64,000 nt of DNA from Saccoglossus kowalevskii (GCF_000003605.2 NW_003130542.1:1-64000), one strand, 5' to 3'. Counted from the stretch's first letter, positions 1 through 9,291 are shown. The notes: a model not told the origin generated them from the sequence alone. Translations and numbers: made by a program.

Positions 1-34
1 GACACGCATTCATTACCTCAAAACAATCTGCTGC

Positions 35-106
35 TGCATTGGCCGGGAGTTGAAGCCGGATCGACAGCTTGGAAGGCAACCATGCTAACCGTTACACCAC
101 CAATGC
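35..106 (-). tRNA. tRNA-Gly(UCC), degraded
   Basis: Unit 1. One anticodon-stem pair (U-U) and the last T-stem pair (53:61) are broken, the latter also in the B box. The same two changes recur at 40988. Probably weak or non-functional. Confidence 0.6.
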
Positions 107-189
107 CAGGCTCATTACAGTTTGTCTAATTAGCGATGTCGGAAAGTTCATTTTTGGGGAGATGTATTGAAAATGTAACATGATTCAAT

Positions 190-210
190 GTTCATTGTGT
201 TTAGAGATGT
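190..210. other. Deletion junction removing tRNA-Ala of unit 1
   Basis: About 193 bp are missing relative to other units. The junction joins the loop of the divergent-spacer inverted repeat to the spacer just past the G tract, with GTT shared at the join. The whole Ala gene is lost, so 107-380 holds only spacer. Confidence 0.85.
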
Positions 211-380
211 GTTGATTCGTAATTGAAAGTAACATAAAGCTAAACCATTTGATCATCTTGAACCCACTTGTAAATTAGTTGAAGGAAACTATATTCTTCA
301 ATTCAGTTATTGCTCAATAGCTTATATTTGGTAGTGACAAGAAATTGACACGCATTCATTGCCTCAAAACAATCTGCTGC

Positions 381-452
381 TGCATTGGCCGGGAGTTGAA
401 CCCGGATCGACTGCTTGGAAGGCAACCATGCTAACCGTTACACCATCAATAC
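381..452 (-). tRNA. tRNA-Gly(UCC)
   Basis: Unit 2. Two acceptor changes: position 2 becomes a wobble pair and position 7 a mismatch. Confidence 0.7.
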
Positions 453-620
453 CAGGCTCATTACAGTTTGTCTAATTAGCGATGTCGGAAAGTTCATTTT
501 TGGGGAGATGTATTGAAAATGTAACATGATTCAATGTTCATTGTGTTCATTGAATAAATCGAAGTGATTTTATTTAGTGATTCAATTTTTTTTCAATCCT
601 TTTATTTTGTAACTCATCTC

Positions 621-692
621 GGGGATGTAGCTCAGTGGTAGAGCGCATGCTTTGCATGTATGATGCCACGGGTTCGAAACCCGGCATCTCCA
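621..692 (+). tRNA. tRNA-Ala(UGC)
   Basis: Unit 2. First T-stem pair broken (C to A) plus one variable-loop change. The T-stem change is shared with 27240. Confidence 0.7.
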
Positions 693-919
693 TTTTCTGA
701 TGCTGGTTGAAAACAAGTTGATGAAGGGGGAAAAACGTTTTAGAGATGTGTTGATTCGTAATTGAAAGTAACATAAAGCTAAACCATTTGATCATCTTGA
801 AGCCACTTGTAAATTAGTTGAAGGAAACTATATTCTTCAATTCAGTTATTGCTCAATAGCTTATATTTGGTAGTGACAAGAAATTGACACGCATTCATTG
901 CCTCAAAACAATCTGCTGC

Positions 920-991
920 TGCATTGGCCGGTAGTTGAACCCGGATCGACTGCTTGGAAGGCAACCATGCTAACGGTTACACCACCAATTC
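920..991 (-). tRNA. tRNA-Gly(UCC), degraded
   Basis: Unit 3. The T-stem 53:61 pair is lost, D-loop G18 is C, and acceptor position 2 is mismatched. The T-stem change is shared with 27539 and 28612. Likely non-functional. Confidence 0.55.
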
Positions 992-1160
992 CAGGCTCAT
1001 TACAGTTTGTCTAATTAGCGATATCGGAAAGTTCATTTTTTGGGGAGATGTATTGAAAATGTAACATGATTCAATGTTCATTGTGTTCATTGAATAAATC
1101 GAAGTGATTTTATTTAGTGATTCAATTTTTTTTCAATCCTTTCATTTTGTAACTCATCTC

Positions 1161-1232
1161 GGGGATGTAGCTCAGTGGTAGAGCGCATGCTTTGCATGTA
1201 TGAGGCCCCGGGTTCGAAACCCGGCATCTCCA
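1161..1232 (+). tRNA. tRNA-Ala(UGC), consensus copy
   Basis: Unit 3. This 72 nt cloverleaf stands for all consensus Ala copies. The acceptor GGGGATG/CATCTCC contains the G3-U70 wobble pair, the main alanine identity element. The D stem is GCTC/GAGC with loop AGTGGTA (G18G19 present). The anticodon stem is CATGC/GTATG around loop TTTGCAT with anticodon TGC. The variable loop has 5 nt. The T stem CCGGG/CCCGG closes loop TTCGAAA, with T54, T55, C56 and A58 in place. The discriminator is A, no CCA is encoded, and there is no intron. From memory it differs from animal tRNA-Ala(UGC) at only a few T-arm and variable-loop bases. It should decode GCA and, with wobble or modification, other Ala codons. 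Expression comes from internal A and B boxes. Confidence 0.95.
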
Positions 1233-1444
1233 TTTTCTGATGCTGGTTGAAAACAAGTTGATGAGGGGGGAAAAACGTTTTAGAGATGTGTTGATTCGTA
1301 ATTGAAAGTAACATAAAGCTAAACCATTTGATCATCTTGAACCCACTTGTAAATTAGTTGAAGGAAACTATATTCTTCAATTCAGTTATTGCTCAATAGC
1401 TTATATTTGGTAGTGACAAGAAATTGACACGCATTCATTGCCTC

Positions 1445-1448
1445 AAAA
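1445..1448 (-). terminator. Pol III terminator of tRNA-Gly (unit 4, typical)
   Basis: On the minus strand a run of four T lies 11 nt past the Gly 3' end, enough for Pol III termination. The same run is present in most units. It is shortened or broken in units 32, 42, 51, 92 and 101. Confidence 0.75.
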
Positions 1449-1470
1449 CAATCTGCTGCTGCATTGGCCG

Positions 1471-1481
1471 GGAGTTGAACC
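1471..1481 (-). promoter_or_regulatory. B box of tRNA-Gly (unit 4, typical)
   Basis: GGTTCAACTCC matches the Pol III B box GGTTCGANTCC with one change, G to A at T-loop position 57, still a purine. Confidence 0.8.
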
Positions 1482-1513
1482 CGGATCGACTGCTTGGAAG
1501 GCAACCATGCTAA

Positions 1514-1524
1514 CCGTTACACCA
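1514..1524 (-). promoter_or_regulatory. A box of tRNA-Gly (unit 4, typical)
   Basis: TGGTGTAACGG fits the A box consensus TRGYNNARNNG at every fixed position and spans the D arm. Confidence 0.85.
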
Positions 1525-1607
1525 CCAATGCCAGGCTCATTACAGTTTGTCTAATTAGCGATGTCGGAAAGTTCATTTTTGGGGAGATGTATTGAAAATG
1601 TAACATG

Positions 1608-1634
1608 ATTCAATGTTCATTGTGTTCATTGAAT
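1608..1634. repeat. Inverted repeat in the divergent spacer (typical)
   Basis: Perfect 8 bp arms ATTCAATG and CATTGAAT flank an 11 nt loop, in the 168 bp between the Gly and Ala 5' ends. It recurs in nearly every unit. In unit 1 a deletion endpoint falls at the loop/right-arm boundary. A regulatory role is not shown. Confidence 0.8.
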
Positions 1635-1654
1635 AAATCGAAGTGATTTTATTT

Positions 1655-1673
1655 AGTGATTCAATTTTTTTTC
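1655..1673 (+). promoter_or_regulatory. AT-rich upstream region of tRNA-Ala (typical)
   Basis: The stretch just before each Ala gene is AT-rich with a T8 tract (T9 in units such as 24, 57, 59, 61, 67, 73, 94 and 101). Such tracts upstream of tRNA genes can lower nucleosome occupancy. Its role here is inference only. Confidence 0.35.
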
Positions 1674-1706
1674 AATCCTTTCATTTGGCAACTCATCTCG
1701 GGGATG

Positions 1707-1717
1707 TAGCTCAGTGG
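1707..1717 (+). promoter_or_regulatory. A box of tRNA-Ala (unit 4, typical)
   Basis: TAGCTCAGTGG matches TRGYNNARNNG exactly. Confidence 0.87.
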
Positions 1718-1749
1718 TAGAGCGCATGCTTTGCATGTATGAGGCCCCG

Positions 1750-1760
1750 GGTTCGAAACC
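1750..1760 (+). promoter_or_regulatory. B box of tRNA-Ala (unit 4, typical)
   Basis: GGTTCGAAACC matches GGTTCGANTCC except for A in place of T at the ninth base. Confidence 0.83.
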
Positions 1761-1771
1761 CGGCATCTCCA

Positions 1772-1775
1772 TTTT
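1772..1775 (+). terminator. Pol III terminator of tRNA-Ala (unit 4, typical)
   Basis: Four T follow directly after the discriminator A, so the 3' trailer would be very short. The run is kept in every Ala copy, including the truncated 3' fragments. Confidence 0.85.
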
Positions 1776-1803
1776 CTGATGCTGGTTGAAAACAAGTTGA
1801 TGA

Positions 1804-1810
1804 GGGGGGG
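1804..1810 (+). repeat. Length-variable G tract (unit 4, 7 G)
   Basis: The G run lies in the convergent spacer about 30 bp after the Ala terminator. It varies from 5 G (38126) to 14 G (46710 and 61709) between units and is the most length-variable site of the unit. Confidence 0.85.
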
Positions 1811-1896
1811 AAAACGTTTTAGAGATGTGTTGATTCGTAATTGAAAGTAACATAAAGCTAAACCATTTGATCATCTTGAACCCACTTGTAAATTAG

Positions 1897-1919
1897 TTGA
1901 AGGAAACTATATTCTTCAA
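1897..1919. repeat. Inverted repeat in the convergent spacer (typical)
   Basis: TTGAAG and CTTCAA arms with an 11 nt loop, midway between the Ala and Gly 3' ends. Present in nearly all units. Function unknown. Confidence 0.6.
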
Positions 1920-1998
1920 TTCAGTTATTGCTCAATAGCTTATATTTGGTAGTGACAAGAAATTGACACGCATTCATTGCCTCAAAACAATCTGCTGC

Positions 1999-2070
1999 TG
2001 CATTGGCCGGGAGTTGAACCCGGATCGACTGCTTGGAAGGCAACCATGCTAACCGTTACACCACCAATGC
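1999..2070 (-). tRNA. tRNA-Gly(UCC)
   Basis: Unit 5, consensus. Confidence 0.94.
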
Positions 2071-2238
2071 CAGGCTCATTACAGTTTGTCTAATTAGCGA
2101 TGTCGGAAAGTTCATTTTTGGGGAGATGTATTGAAAATGTAACATGATTCAATGTTCATTGTGTTCATTGAATAAATCGAAGTGATTTTATTTAGTGATT
2201 CAATTTTTTTTCAATCCTTTCATTTTGTAACTCATCTC

Positions 2239-2310
2239 GGGGATGTAGCTCAGTGGTAGAGCGCATGCTTTGCATGTATGAGGCCCCGGGTTCGAAACCC
2301 GGCATCTCCA
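2239..2310 (+). tRNA. tRNA-Ala(UGC)
   Basis: Unit 5, consensus. Confidence 0.94.
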
Positions 2311-2536
2311 TTTTCTGATGCTGGTTGAAAACAAGTTGATGAGGGGGGGAAACGTTTTAGAGATGTGTTGATTCGTAATTGAAAGTAACATAAAGCTAAA
2401 CCATTTGATCATCTTGAACCCACTTGTAAATTAGTTGAAGGAAACTATATTCTTCAATTCAGTTATTGCTCAATAGCTTATATTTGGTAGTGACAAGAAA
2501 TTGACACGCATTCATTGCCTCAAAACAATCTGCTGC

Positions 2537-2591
2537 TGCATTGGCCGGGAGTTGAACCCGGATCGACTGCTAACCGTTACACCACCAATGC
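2537..2591 (-). pseudogene. tRNA-Gly pseudogene, anticodon deleted
   Basis: Unit 6. A 17 bp deletion between two TGC direct repeats removes the anticodon loop and the flanking 5' stem. The A and B boxes remain, so it may still be transcribed. The same deletion occurs at 12507, 20039, 46383, 51745, 52266 and 60306. Confidence 0.93.
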
Positions 2592-2759
2592 CAGGCTCAT
2601 TACAGTTTGTCTAATTAGCGATGTAGGAAAGTTCATTTTTGGGGAGATGTATTGAAAATGTAACATGATTCAATGTTCATTGTGTTCATTGAATAAATCG
2701 AAGTGATTTTATTTAGTGATTCAATTTTTTTTCAATCCTTTCATTTTGTAACTCATCTC

Positions 2760-2831
2760 GGGGATGTAGCTCAGTGGTAGAGCGCATGCTTTGCATGTAT
2801 GAGGCCCCTGGTTCGAAACCCGGCTTCTCCA
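2760..2831 (+). tRNA. tRNA-Ala(UGC), degraded
   Basis: Unit 6. One T-stem pair and the 6:67 acceptor pair are mismatched. Confidence 0.6.
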
Positions 2832-3058
2832 TTTTCTGATGCTGGTTGAAAACAAGTTGATGAGGGGGGAAAAACGTTTTAGAGATGTGTTGATTCGTAA
2901 TTGAAAGTAACATAAAGCTAAACCATTTGATCATCTTGAACCCACTTGTAAATTAGTTGAAGGAAACTATATTCTTCAATTCAGTTATTGCTCAATAGCT
3001 TATATTTGGTAGTGACAAGAAATTGACACGCATTCATTGCCTCAAAACAATCTGCTGC

Positions 3059-3130
3059 TGCATTGGCCGGGAGTTGAACCCGGATCGACTGCTTGGAAGG
3101 CAACCATGCTAACCGTTACACCACCAATGC
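3059..3130 (-). tRNA. tRNA-Gly(UCC)
   Basis: Unit 7, consensus. Confidence 0.94.
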
Positions 3131-3298
3131 CAGGCTCATTACAGTTTGTCTAATTAGCGATGTCGGAAAGTTCATTTTTGGGGAGATGTATTGAAAATGT
3201 AACATGATTCAATGTTCATTGTGTTCATTGAATAAATCGAAGTGATTTTATTTTAGTGATTCAATTTTTTTTCAATCCTTTCATTTGTAACTCATCTC

Positions 3299-3370
3299 GG
3301 GGATGTAGCTCAGTGGTAGAGCGCATGCTTTGCATGTATGAGGCCCCGGGTTCGAAACCCGGCATCTCCA
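3299..3370 (+). tRNA. tRNA-Ala(UGC)
   Basis: Unit 7, consensus. Confidence 0.94.
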
Positions 3371-3597
3371 TTTTCTGATGCTGGTTGAAAACAAGTTGAT
3401 GAGGGGGGAAAAACGTTTTAGAGATGTGTTGATTCGTAATTGAAAGTAACATAAAGCTAAACCATTTGATCATCTTGAACCCACTTGTAAATTAGTTGAA
3501 GGAAACTATATTCTTCAATTCAGTTATTGCTCAATAGCTTATATTTGGTAGTGACAAGAAATTGACACGCATTCATTGCCTCAAAACAATCTGCTGC

Positions 3598-3669
3598 TGC
3601 ATTGGCCGGGAGTTGAACCCGGATCGACTGCTTGGAAGGCAACCATGCTAACCGTTACACCACCAATGC
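3598..3669 (-). tRNA. tRNA-Gly(UCC)
   Basis: Unit 8, consensus. Confidence 0.94.
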
Positions 3670-3837
3670 CAGGCTCATTACAGTTTGTCTAATTAGCGAT
3701 GTCGGAAAGTTCATTTTTGGGGAGATGTATTGAAAATGTAACATGATTCAATGTTCATTGTGTTCATTGAATAAATCGAAGTGATTTTATTTAGTGATTC
3801 AATTTTTTTTCAATCCTTTCATTTTGTAACTCATCTC

Positions 3838-3909
3838 GGGGATGTAGCTCAGTGGTAGAGCGCATGCTTTGCATGTATGAGGCCCCGGGTTCGAAACCCG
3901 GCATCTCCA
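3838..3909 (+). tRNA. tRNA-Ala(UGC)
   Basis: Unit 8, consensus. Confidence 0.94.
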
Positions 3910-4136
3910 TTTTCTGATGCTGGTTGAAAACAAGTTGATGTGGGGGGAAAAACGTTTTAGAGATGTGTTGATTCGTAATTGAAAGTAACATAAAGCTAAA
4001 CCATTTGATCATCTTGAACCCACTTGTAAATTAGTTGAAGGAAACTATATTCTTCAATTCAGTTATTGCTCAATAGCTTATATTTGGTAGTGACAAGAAA
4101 TTGACACGCATTCATTGCCTCAAAACAATCTGCTGC

Positions 4137-4208
4137 TGCATTGGCCGGGAGTTGAACCCGGATCGACTGCTTGGAAGGCAACCATGCTAACCGTTACACC
4201 ACCAATGC
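4137..4208 (-). tRNA. tRNA-Gly(UCC)
   Basis: Unit 9, consensus. Confidence 0.94.
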
Positions 4209-4376
4209 CAGGCTCATTACAGTTTGTCTAATTAGCGATGTCGGAAAGTTCATTTTTGGGGAGATGTATTGAAAATGTAACATGATTCAATGTTCATTGT
4301 GTTCATTGAATAAATCGAAGTGATTTTATTTAGTGATTCAATTTTTTTTCAATCCTTTCATTTTGTAACTCATCTC

Positions 4377-4448
4377 GGGGATGTAGCTCAGTGGTAGAGC
4401 GCATGCTTTGCATGTATGAGGCCCCGGGTTCGAAACCCGGCATCTTCA
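4377..4448 (+). tRNA. tRNA-Ala(UGC)
   Basis: Unit 9. Acceptor pair 2:71 is G-U instead of G-C. Confidence 0.85.
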
Positions 4449-4675
4449 TTTTCTGATGCTGGTTGAAAACAAGTTGATGAGGGGGGAAAAACGTTTTAGA
4501 GATGTGTTGATTCGTAATTGAAAGTAACCTAAAGCTAAACCATTTGATCATCTTGAACCCACTTGTAAATTAGTTGAAGGAAACTATATTCTTCAATTCA
4601 GTTATTGCTCAATAGCTTATATTTGGCAGTGACAAGAAATTGACACGCATTAATTGCCTCAAAACAATCTGCTGC

Positions 4676-4747
4676 TGCATTGGCCGAGAGTTGAACCCGG
4701 ATCGACTGCTTGGAAGGCAACCATGCTAACCGTTACACCACCAATGC
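4676..4747 (-). tRNA. tRNA-Gly(UCC)
   Basis: Unit 10. T-stem pair 52:62 is G-U. Same change at 39912. Confidence 0.88.
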
Positions 4748-4915
4748 CAGGCTCATTACAGTTTGTCTAATTAGCGATGTCGGAAAGTTCATTTTTGGGG
4801 AGATGTATTGAAAATGTAACATGATTCAATGTTCATTGTGTTCATTGAATAAATCGAAGTGATTTTATTTAGTGATTCAATTTTTTTTCAATCCTTTCAT
4901 TTTGTAACTCATCTC

Positions 4916-4987
4916 GGGGATGTAGCTCAGTGGTAGAGCGCATGCTTTGCATGTATGAGGCCCCGGGTTCGAAACCCGGCATCTCCA
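4916..4987 (+). tRNA. tRNA-Ala(UGC)
   Basis: Unit 10, consensus. Confidence 0.94.
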
Positions 4988-5214
4988 TTTTCTGATGCTG
5001 GTTGAAAACAAGTTGATGAGGGGGGAAAAACGTTTTAGAGATGTGTTGATTCGTAATTGAAAGTAACATAAAGCTAAACCATTTGATCATCTTGAACCCA
5101 CTTGTAAATTAGTTGAAGGAAACTATATTCTTCAATTCAGTTATTGCTCAATAGCTTATATTTGGTAGTGACAAGAAATTGACACGCATTCATTGCCTCA
5201 AAACAATCTGCTGC

Positions 5215-5286
5215 TGCATTGGCCGGGAGTTGAACCCGGATCGACTGCTTGGAAGGCAACCATGCTAACCGTTACACCACCAATGC
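5215..5286 (-). tRNA. tRNA-Gly(UCC)
   Basis: Unit 11, consensus. Confidence 0.94.
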
Positions 5287-5454
5287 CAGGCTCATTACAG
5301 TTCGTCTAATTAGCGATGTCGGAAAGTTCATTTTTGGGGAGATGTATTGAAAATGTAACATGATTCAATGTTCATTGTGTTCATTGAATAAATCGAAGTG
5401 ATTTTATTTAGTGATTCAATTTTTTTTCAATCCTTTCATTTTGTAACTCATCTC

Positions 5455-5526
5455 GGGGATGTAGCTCAGTGGTAGAGCGCATGCTTTGCATGTATGAGGC
5501 CCCGGGTTCGAAACCCGGCATCTCCA
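5455..5526 (+). tRNA. tRNA-Ala(UGC)
   Basis: Unit 11, consensus. Confidence 0.94.
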
Positions 5527-5753
5527 TTTTCTGATGCTGGTTGAAAACAAGTTGATGAGGGGGGAAAAACGTTTTAGAGATGTGTTGATTCGTAATTGAA
5601 AGTAACATAAAGTAAAACCGTTTGATCATCTTGAAGCCACTTGTAAATTAGTTGAAGGAAACTATATTCTTCAATTCAGTTATTGCTCAATAGCTTATAT
5701 TTGGTAGTGACAAGAAATTGACACGCATTCATTGCCTCAAAACAATCTGCTGC

Positions 5754-5825
5754 TGCATTGGCCGGGAGTTGAACCCGGATCGACTGCTTGGAAGGCAACC
5801 ATGCTAACCGTTACACCACCAATGC
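5754..5825 (-). tRNA. tRNA-Gly(UCC)
   Basis: Unit 12, consensus. Confidence 0.94.
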
Positions 5826-5993
5826 CAGGCTCATTACAGTTTGTCTAATTAGCGATGTCGGAAAGTTCATTTTTGGGGAGATGTATTGAAAATGTAACAT
5901 GATTCAATGTTCATTGTGTTCATTGAATAAATCGAAGTGATTTTATTTAGTGATTCAATTTTTTTTCAATCCTTTCATTTTGTAACTCATCTC

Positions 5994-6065
5994 GGGGATG
6001 TAGCTCAGTGGTAGAGCGCATGCTTTGCATGTATGAGGCCCCGGGTTCGAAACCCGGCATCTCCA
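5994..6065 (+). tRNA. tRNA-Ala(UGC)
   Basis: Unit 12, consensus. Confidence 0.94.
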
Positions 6066-6294
6066 TTTTCTGATGCTGGTTGAAAACAAGTTGATGAGGG
6101 GGGGGGGAAACGTTTTAGAGATGTGTTGATTCGTAATTGAAAGTAACATAAAGCTAAACCATTTGATCATCTTGAACCCACTTGTAAATTAGTTGAAGGA
6201 AACTATATTCTTCAATTCAGTTATTGCTCAATAGCTTATATTTGGTAGTGACAAGAAATTGACACGCATTCATTGCCTCAAAACAATCTGCTGC

Positions 6295-6366
6295 TGCATT
6301 GGCCGGGAGTTGAACCCGGATCGACTGCTTGGAAGGCAACCATGCTAACCGTTACACCACCAATGC
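6295..6366 (-). tRNA. tRNA-Gly(UCC)
   Basis: Unit 13, consensus. Confidence 0.94.
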
Positions 6367-6534
6367 CAGGCTCATTACAGTTTGTCTAATTAGCGATGTC
6401 GGAAAGTTCATTTTTGGGGAGATGTATTGAAAATGTAACATGATTCAATGTTCATTGTGTTCATTGAATAAATCGAAGTGATTTTATTTAGTAATTCAAT
6501 TTTTTTTCAATCCTTTCATTTTGTAACTCATCTC

Positions 6535-6606
6535 GGGGATGTAGCTCAGTGGTAGAGCGCATGCTTTGCATGTATGAGGCCCCGGGTTCGAAACCCGGCA
6601 TCTCCA
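6535..6606 (+). tRNA. tRNA-Ala(UGC)
   Basis: Unit 13, consensus gene. The downstream spacer shares a rare G-tract variant with unit 25. Confidence 0.93.
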
Positions 6607-6832
6607 TTTTCTGATGCTGGTTGAAACAAGTTGATGAGGGGTGGAAAACATTTTAGAGATGTGTTGATTCGTAATTGAAAGTAACATAAAGCTAAACCAT
6701 TTGATCATCTTGAACCCACTTGTAAATTAGTTGAAGGAAACTATATTCTTCAATTCAGTTATTGCTCAATAGCTTATATTTGGTAGTGACAAGAAATTGA
6801 CACGCATTCATTGCCTCAAAACAATCTGCTGC

Positions 6833-6904
6833 TGCATTGGTCGGGAGTTGAACCCGGATCGACTGCTTGGAAGGCAACCATGCTAACCGTTACACCACCA
6901 ATGC
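6833..6904 (-). tRNA. tRNA-Gly(UCC)
   Basis: Unit 14. T-stem pair 49:65 is a C-A mismatch. Same change at 13029. Confidence 0.78.
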
Positions 6905-7072
6905 CAGGCTCATTACAGTTTGTCTAATTAGCAATGTCGGAAAGTTCATTTTTGGGGAGATGTATTGAAAATATAACATGATTCAATGTTCATTGTGTTC
7001 ATTGAATAAATCGAAGTGATTTTATTTAGTGATTCAATTTTTTTTCAATCCTTTCATTTTGTAACTCATCTC

Positions 7073-7144
7073 GGGGATGTAGCTCAGTGCTAGAGCGCAT
7101 GCTTTGCATGTATGAGGCCCCGGGTTCGAAACCCGGCATCTCCA
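7073..7144 (+). tRNA. tRNA-Ala(UGC)
   Basis: Unit 14. D-loop G19 is C, which would lose the G19-C56 tertiary pair and weaken the A box. Confidence 0.7.
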
Positions 7145-7371
7145 TTTTCTGATGCTGGTTGAAAACAAGTTGATGAGGGGGGGAAAACGTTTTAGAGATG
7201 TGTTGATTCGTAATTGAAAGTAACATAAAGCTAAACCATTTGATCATCTTGAACCCACTTGTAAATTAGTTGAAGGAAACTATATTCTTCAATTCAGTTA
7301 TTGCTCAATAGCTTATATTTGGTAGTGACAAGAAATTGACACGCATTCATTGCCTCAAAACAATCTGCTGC

Positions 7372-7443
7372 TGCATTGGCCGGGAGTTGAACCCGGATCG
7401 ACTGCTTGGAAGGCAACCATGCTAACCGTTACACCACCAATGC
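7372..7443 (-). tRNA. tRNA-Gly(UCC)
   Basis: Unit 15, consensus. Confidence 0.94.
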
Positions 7444-7611
7444 CAGGCTCATTACAGTTTGTCTAATTAGCGATGTCGGAAAGTTCATTTTTGGGGAGAT
7501 GTATTGAAAATGTAACATGATTCAATGTTCATTGTGTTCATTGAATAAATCGAAGTGATTTTATTTAGTGATTCAATTTTTTTTCAATCCTTTCATTTTG
7601 TAACTCATCTC

Positions 7612-7638
7612 GGGGATGTAGCTCAGTGGTAGAGCGCA
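7612..7638 (+). pseudogene. tRNA-Ala 5' fragment (27 nt)
   Basis: Unit 15. The 5' acceptor strand and D arm remain, then the sequence jumps to the spacer just before the next Gly gene. A deletion of 235 bp took the rest of Ala, its terminator and most of the convergent spacer. Confidence 0.92.
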
Positions 7639-7675
7639 ATTGACACGCATTCATTGCCTCAAAACAATCTGCTGC

Positions 7676-7746
7676 TGCATTGGCCGGGAGTTGACCCGGA
7701 TCGACTGCTTGGAAGGCAACCATGCTAACCGTTACACCACCAATGC
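7676..7746 (-). tRNA. tRNA-Gly(UCC), T loop one base short
   Basis: Unit 16. 71 nt: one T is missing from the T loop, altering the B box as well. Confidence 0.6.
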
Positions 7747-7914
7747 CAGGCTCATTACAGTTTGTCTAATTAGCGATGTCGGAAAGTTCATTTTTGGGGA
7801 GATGTATTGAAAATGTAACATGATTCAATGTTCATTGTGTTCATTGAATAAATCGAAGTGATTTTATTTAGTGATTCAATTTTTTTTCAATCCTTTCATT
7901 TTGTAACTCATTTC

Positions 7915-7986
7915 GGGGATGTAGCTCAGTGGTAGAGCGCATGCTTTGCATGTATGAGGCCCTGGGTTCGAAACCCGGCATCTCCA
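7915..7986 (+). tRNA. tRNA-Ala(UGC)
   Basis: Unit 16. T-stem pair 50:64 is U-G, from a CpG transition. Confidence 0.87.
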
Positions 7987-8213
7987 TTTTCTGATGCTGG
8001 TTGAAAACAAGTTGATGAGGGGGGGAAAACGTTTTAGAGATGTGTTGATTCGTAATTGAAAGTAACATAAAGCTAAACCATTTGATCATCTTGAACCAAC
8101 TTGTAAATTAGTTGAAGGAAACTATATTCTTCAATTCAGTTATTGCTCAATAGCTTATATTTGGTAGTGACAAGAAATTGACACGCATTCATTGCCTCAA
8201 AACAATCTGCTGC

Positions 8214-8285
8214 TGCATTGGCCGGGAGTTGAACCCGGATCGACTGCTTGGAAGGCAACCATGCTAACCGTTACACCACCAATGC
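8214..8285 (-). tRNA. tRNA-Gly(UCC)
   Basis: Unit 17, consensus. Confidence 0.94.
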
Positions 8286-8453
8286 CAGGCTCATTACAGT
8301 TTGTCTAATTAGCGATGTCGGAAAGTTCATTTTTGGGGAGATGTATTGAAAATGTAACATGATTCAATGTTCATTGTGTTCATTGAATAAATCGAAGTGA
8401 TTTTATTTAGTGATTCAATTTTTTTTCAATCCTTTCATTTTGTAACTCATCTC

Positions 8454-8525
8454 GGGGATGTAGCTCAGTGGTAGAGCGCATGCTTTGCATGTATGAGGAC
8501 CTGGGTTCGAAACCCGGCATCTCCA
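8454..8525 (+). tRNA. tRNA-Ala(UGC)
   Basis: Unit 17. T-stem 50:64 wobble and one variable-loop change. Confidence 0.85.
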
Positions 8526-8752
8526 TTTTCTGATGCTGGTTGAAAACAAGTTGATGAGGGGGGAAAAACGTTTTAGAGATGTGTTGATTCGTAATTGAAA
8601 GTAACATAAAGCTAAACCATTTGATCATCTTGAACCCACTTGTAAATTAGTTGAAGGAAACTATATTCTTCAATTCAGTTATTGCTCAATAGCTTATATT
8701 TGGTAGTGACAAGAAATTGACACGCATTCATTGCCTCAAAACAATCTGCTGC

Positions 8753-8824
8753 TGCATTGGCCGGGAGTTGAACCCGGATCGACTGCTTGGAAGGCAACCA
8801 TGCTAACCGTTACACCACCAATGC
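8753..8824 (-). tRNA. tRNA-Gly(UCC)
   Basis: Unit 18, consensus. Confidence 0.94.
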
Positions 8825-8992
8825 CAGGCTCATTACAGTTTGTCTAATTAGCGAAGTCGGAAAGTTCATTTTTGGGGAGATGTATTGAAAATGTAACATG
8901 ATTCAATGTTCATTGTGTTCATTGAATAAATCGAAGTGATTTTATATAGTGATTCAATTTTTTTTCAATCCTTTCATTTTGTAACTCATCTC

Positions 8993-9064
8993 GGGGATGT
9001 AGCTCAGTGGTAGAGCGCATGCTTTGCATGTATGAGGCCCCGGGTTCGAAACCCGGCATCTCCA
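8993..9064 (+). tRNA. tRNA-Ala(UGC)
   Basis: Unit 18, consensus. Its upstream spacer carries two rare variants shared with units 51 and 85. Confidence 0.94.
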
Positions 9065-9291
9065 TTTTCTGATGCTGGTTGAAAACAAGTTGATGAGGGG
9101 GGAAAAACGTTTTAGAGATGTGTTGATTCGTAATTGAAAGTAACATAAAGCTAAACCATTTGATCATCTTGAACCCACTTGTAAATTAGTTGAAGGAAAC
9201 TATATTCTTCAATTCAGTTATTGCTCAATAGCTTATATTTGGTAGTGACAAGAAATTGACACGCATTCATTGCCTCAAAACAATCTGCTGC

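Larger units (their letters stand above)
1460..1531 (-). tRNA. tRNA-Gly(UCC), consensus copy
   Basis: Unit 4. This 72 nt cloverleaf stands for all consensus Gly copies. The acceptor GCATTGG/CCAATGC is fully paired. The D stem GTGT/GCAT includes wobble pairs, with loop AACGGTTA. The anticodon stem GTTGC/GCAGT includes G-U and U-G pairs and closes loop CTTCCAA with anticodon TCC. The variable loop has 4 nt. The T stem CCGGG/CCCGG closes loop TTCAACT. The discriminator is A, with no encoded CCA and no intron. It closely resembles animal tRNA-Gly(UCC), with A2-U71-region acceptor differences and an A at T-loop position 57. It should decode GGA and possibly GGG. It is transcribed away from the Ala gene 168 bp off. 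Confidence 0.95.
1700..1771 (+). tRNA. tRNA-Ala(UGC)
   Basis: Unit 4, consensus. Confidence 0.94.
1382..1920. repeat. Reference repeat unit (one 539 bp period)
   Basis: One representative period around unit 4. It holds part of the convergent spacer, the Gly terminator, tRNA-Gly (minus), the divergent spacer with an inverted repeat and a T8 tract, tRNA-Ala (plus), its terminator, a G tract and the next convergent spacer. The phase of the unit is arbitrary because the array has no visible edge. Confidence 0.9.
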
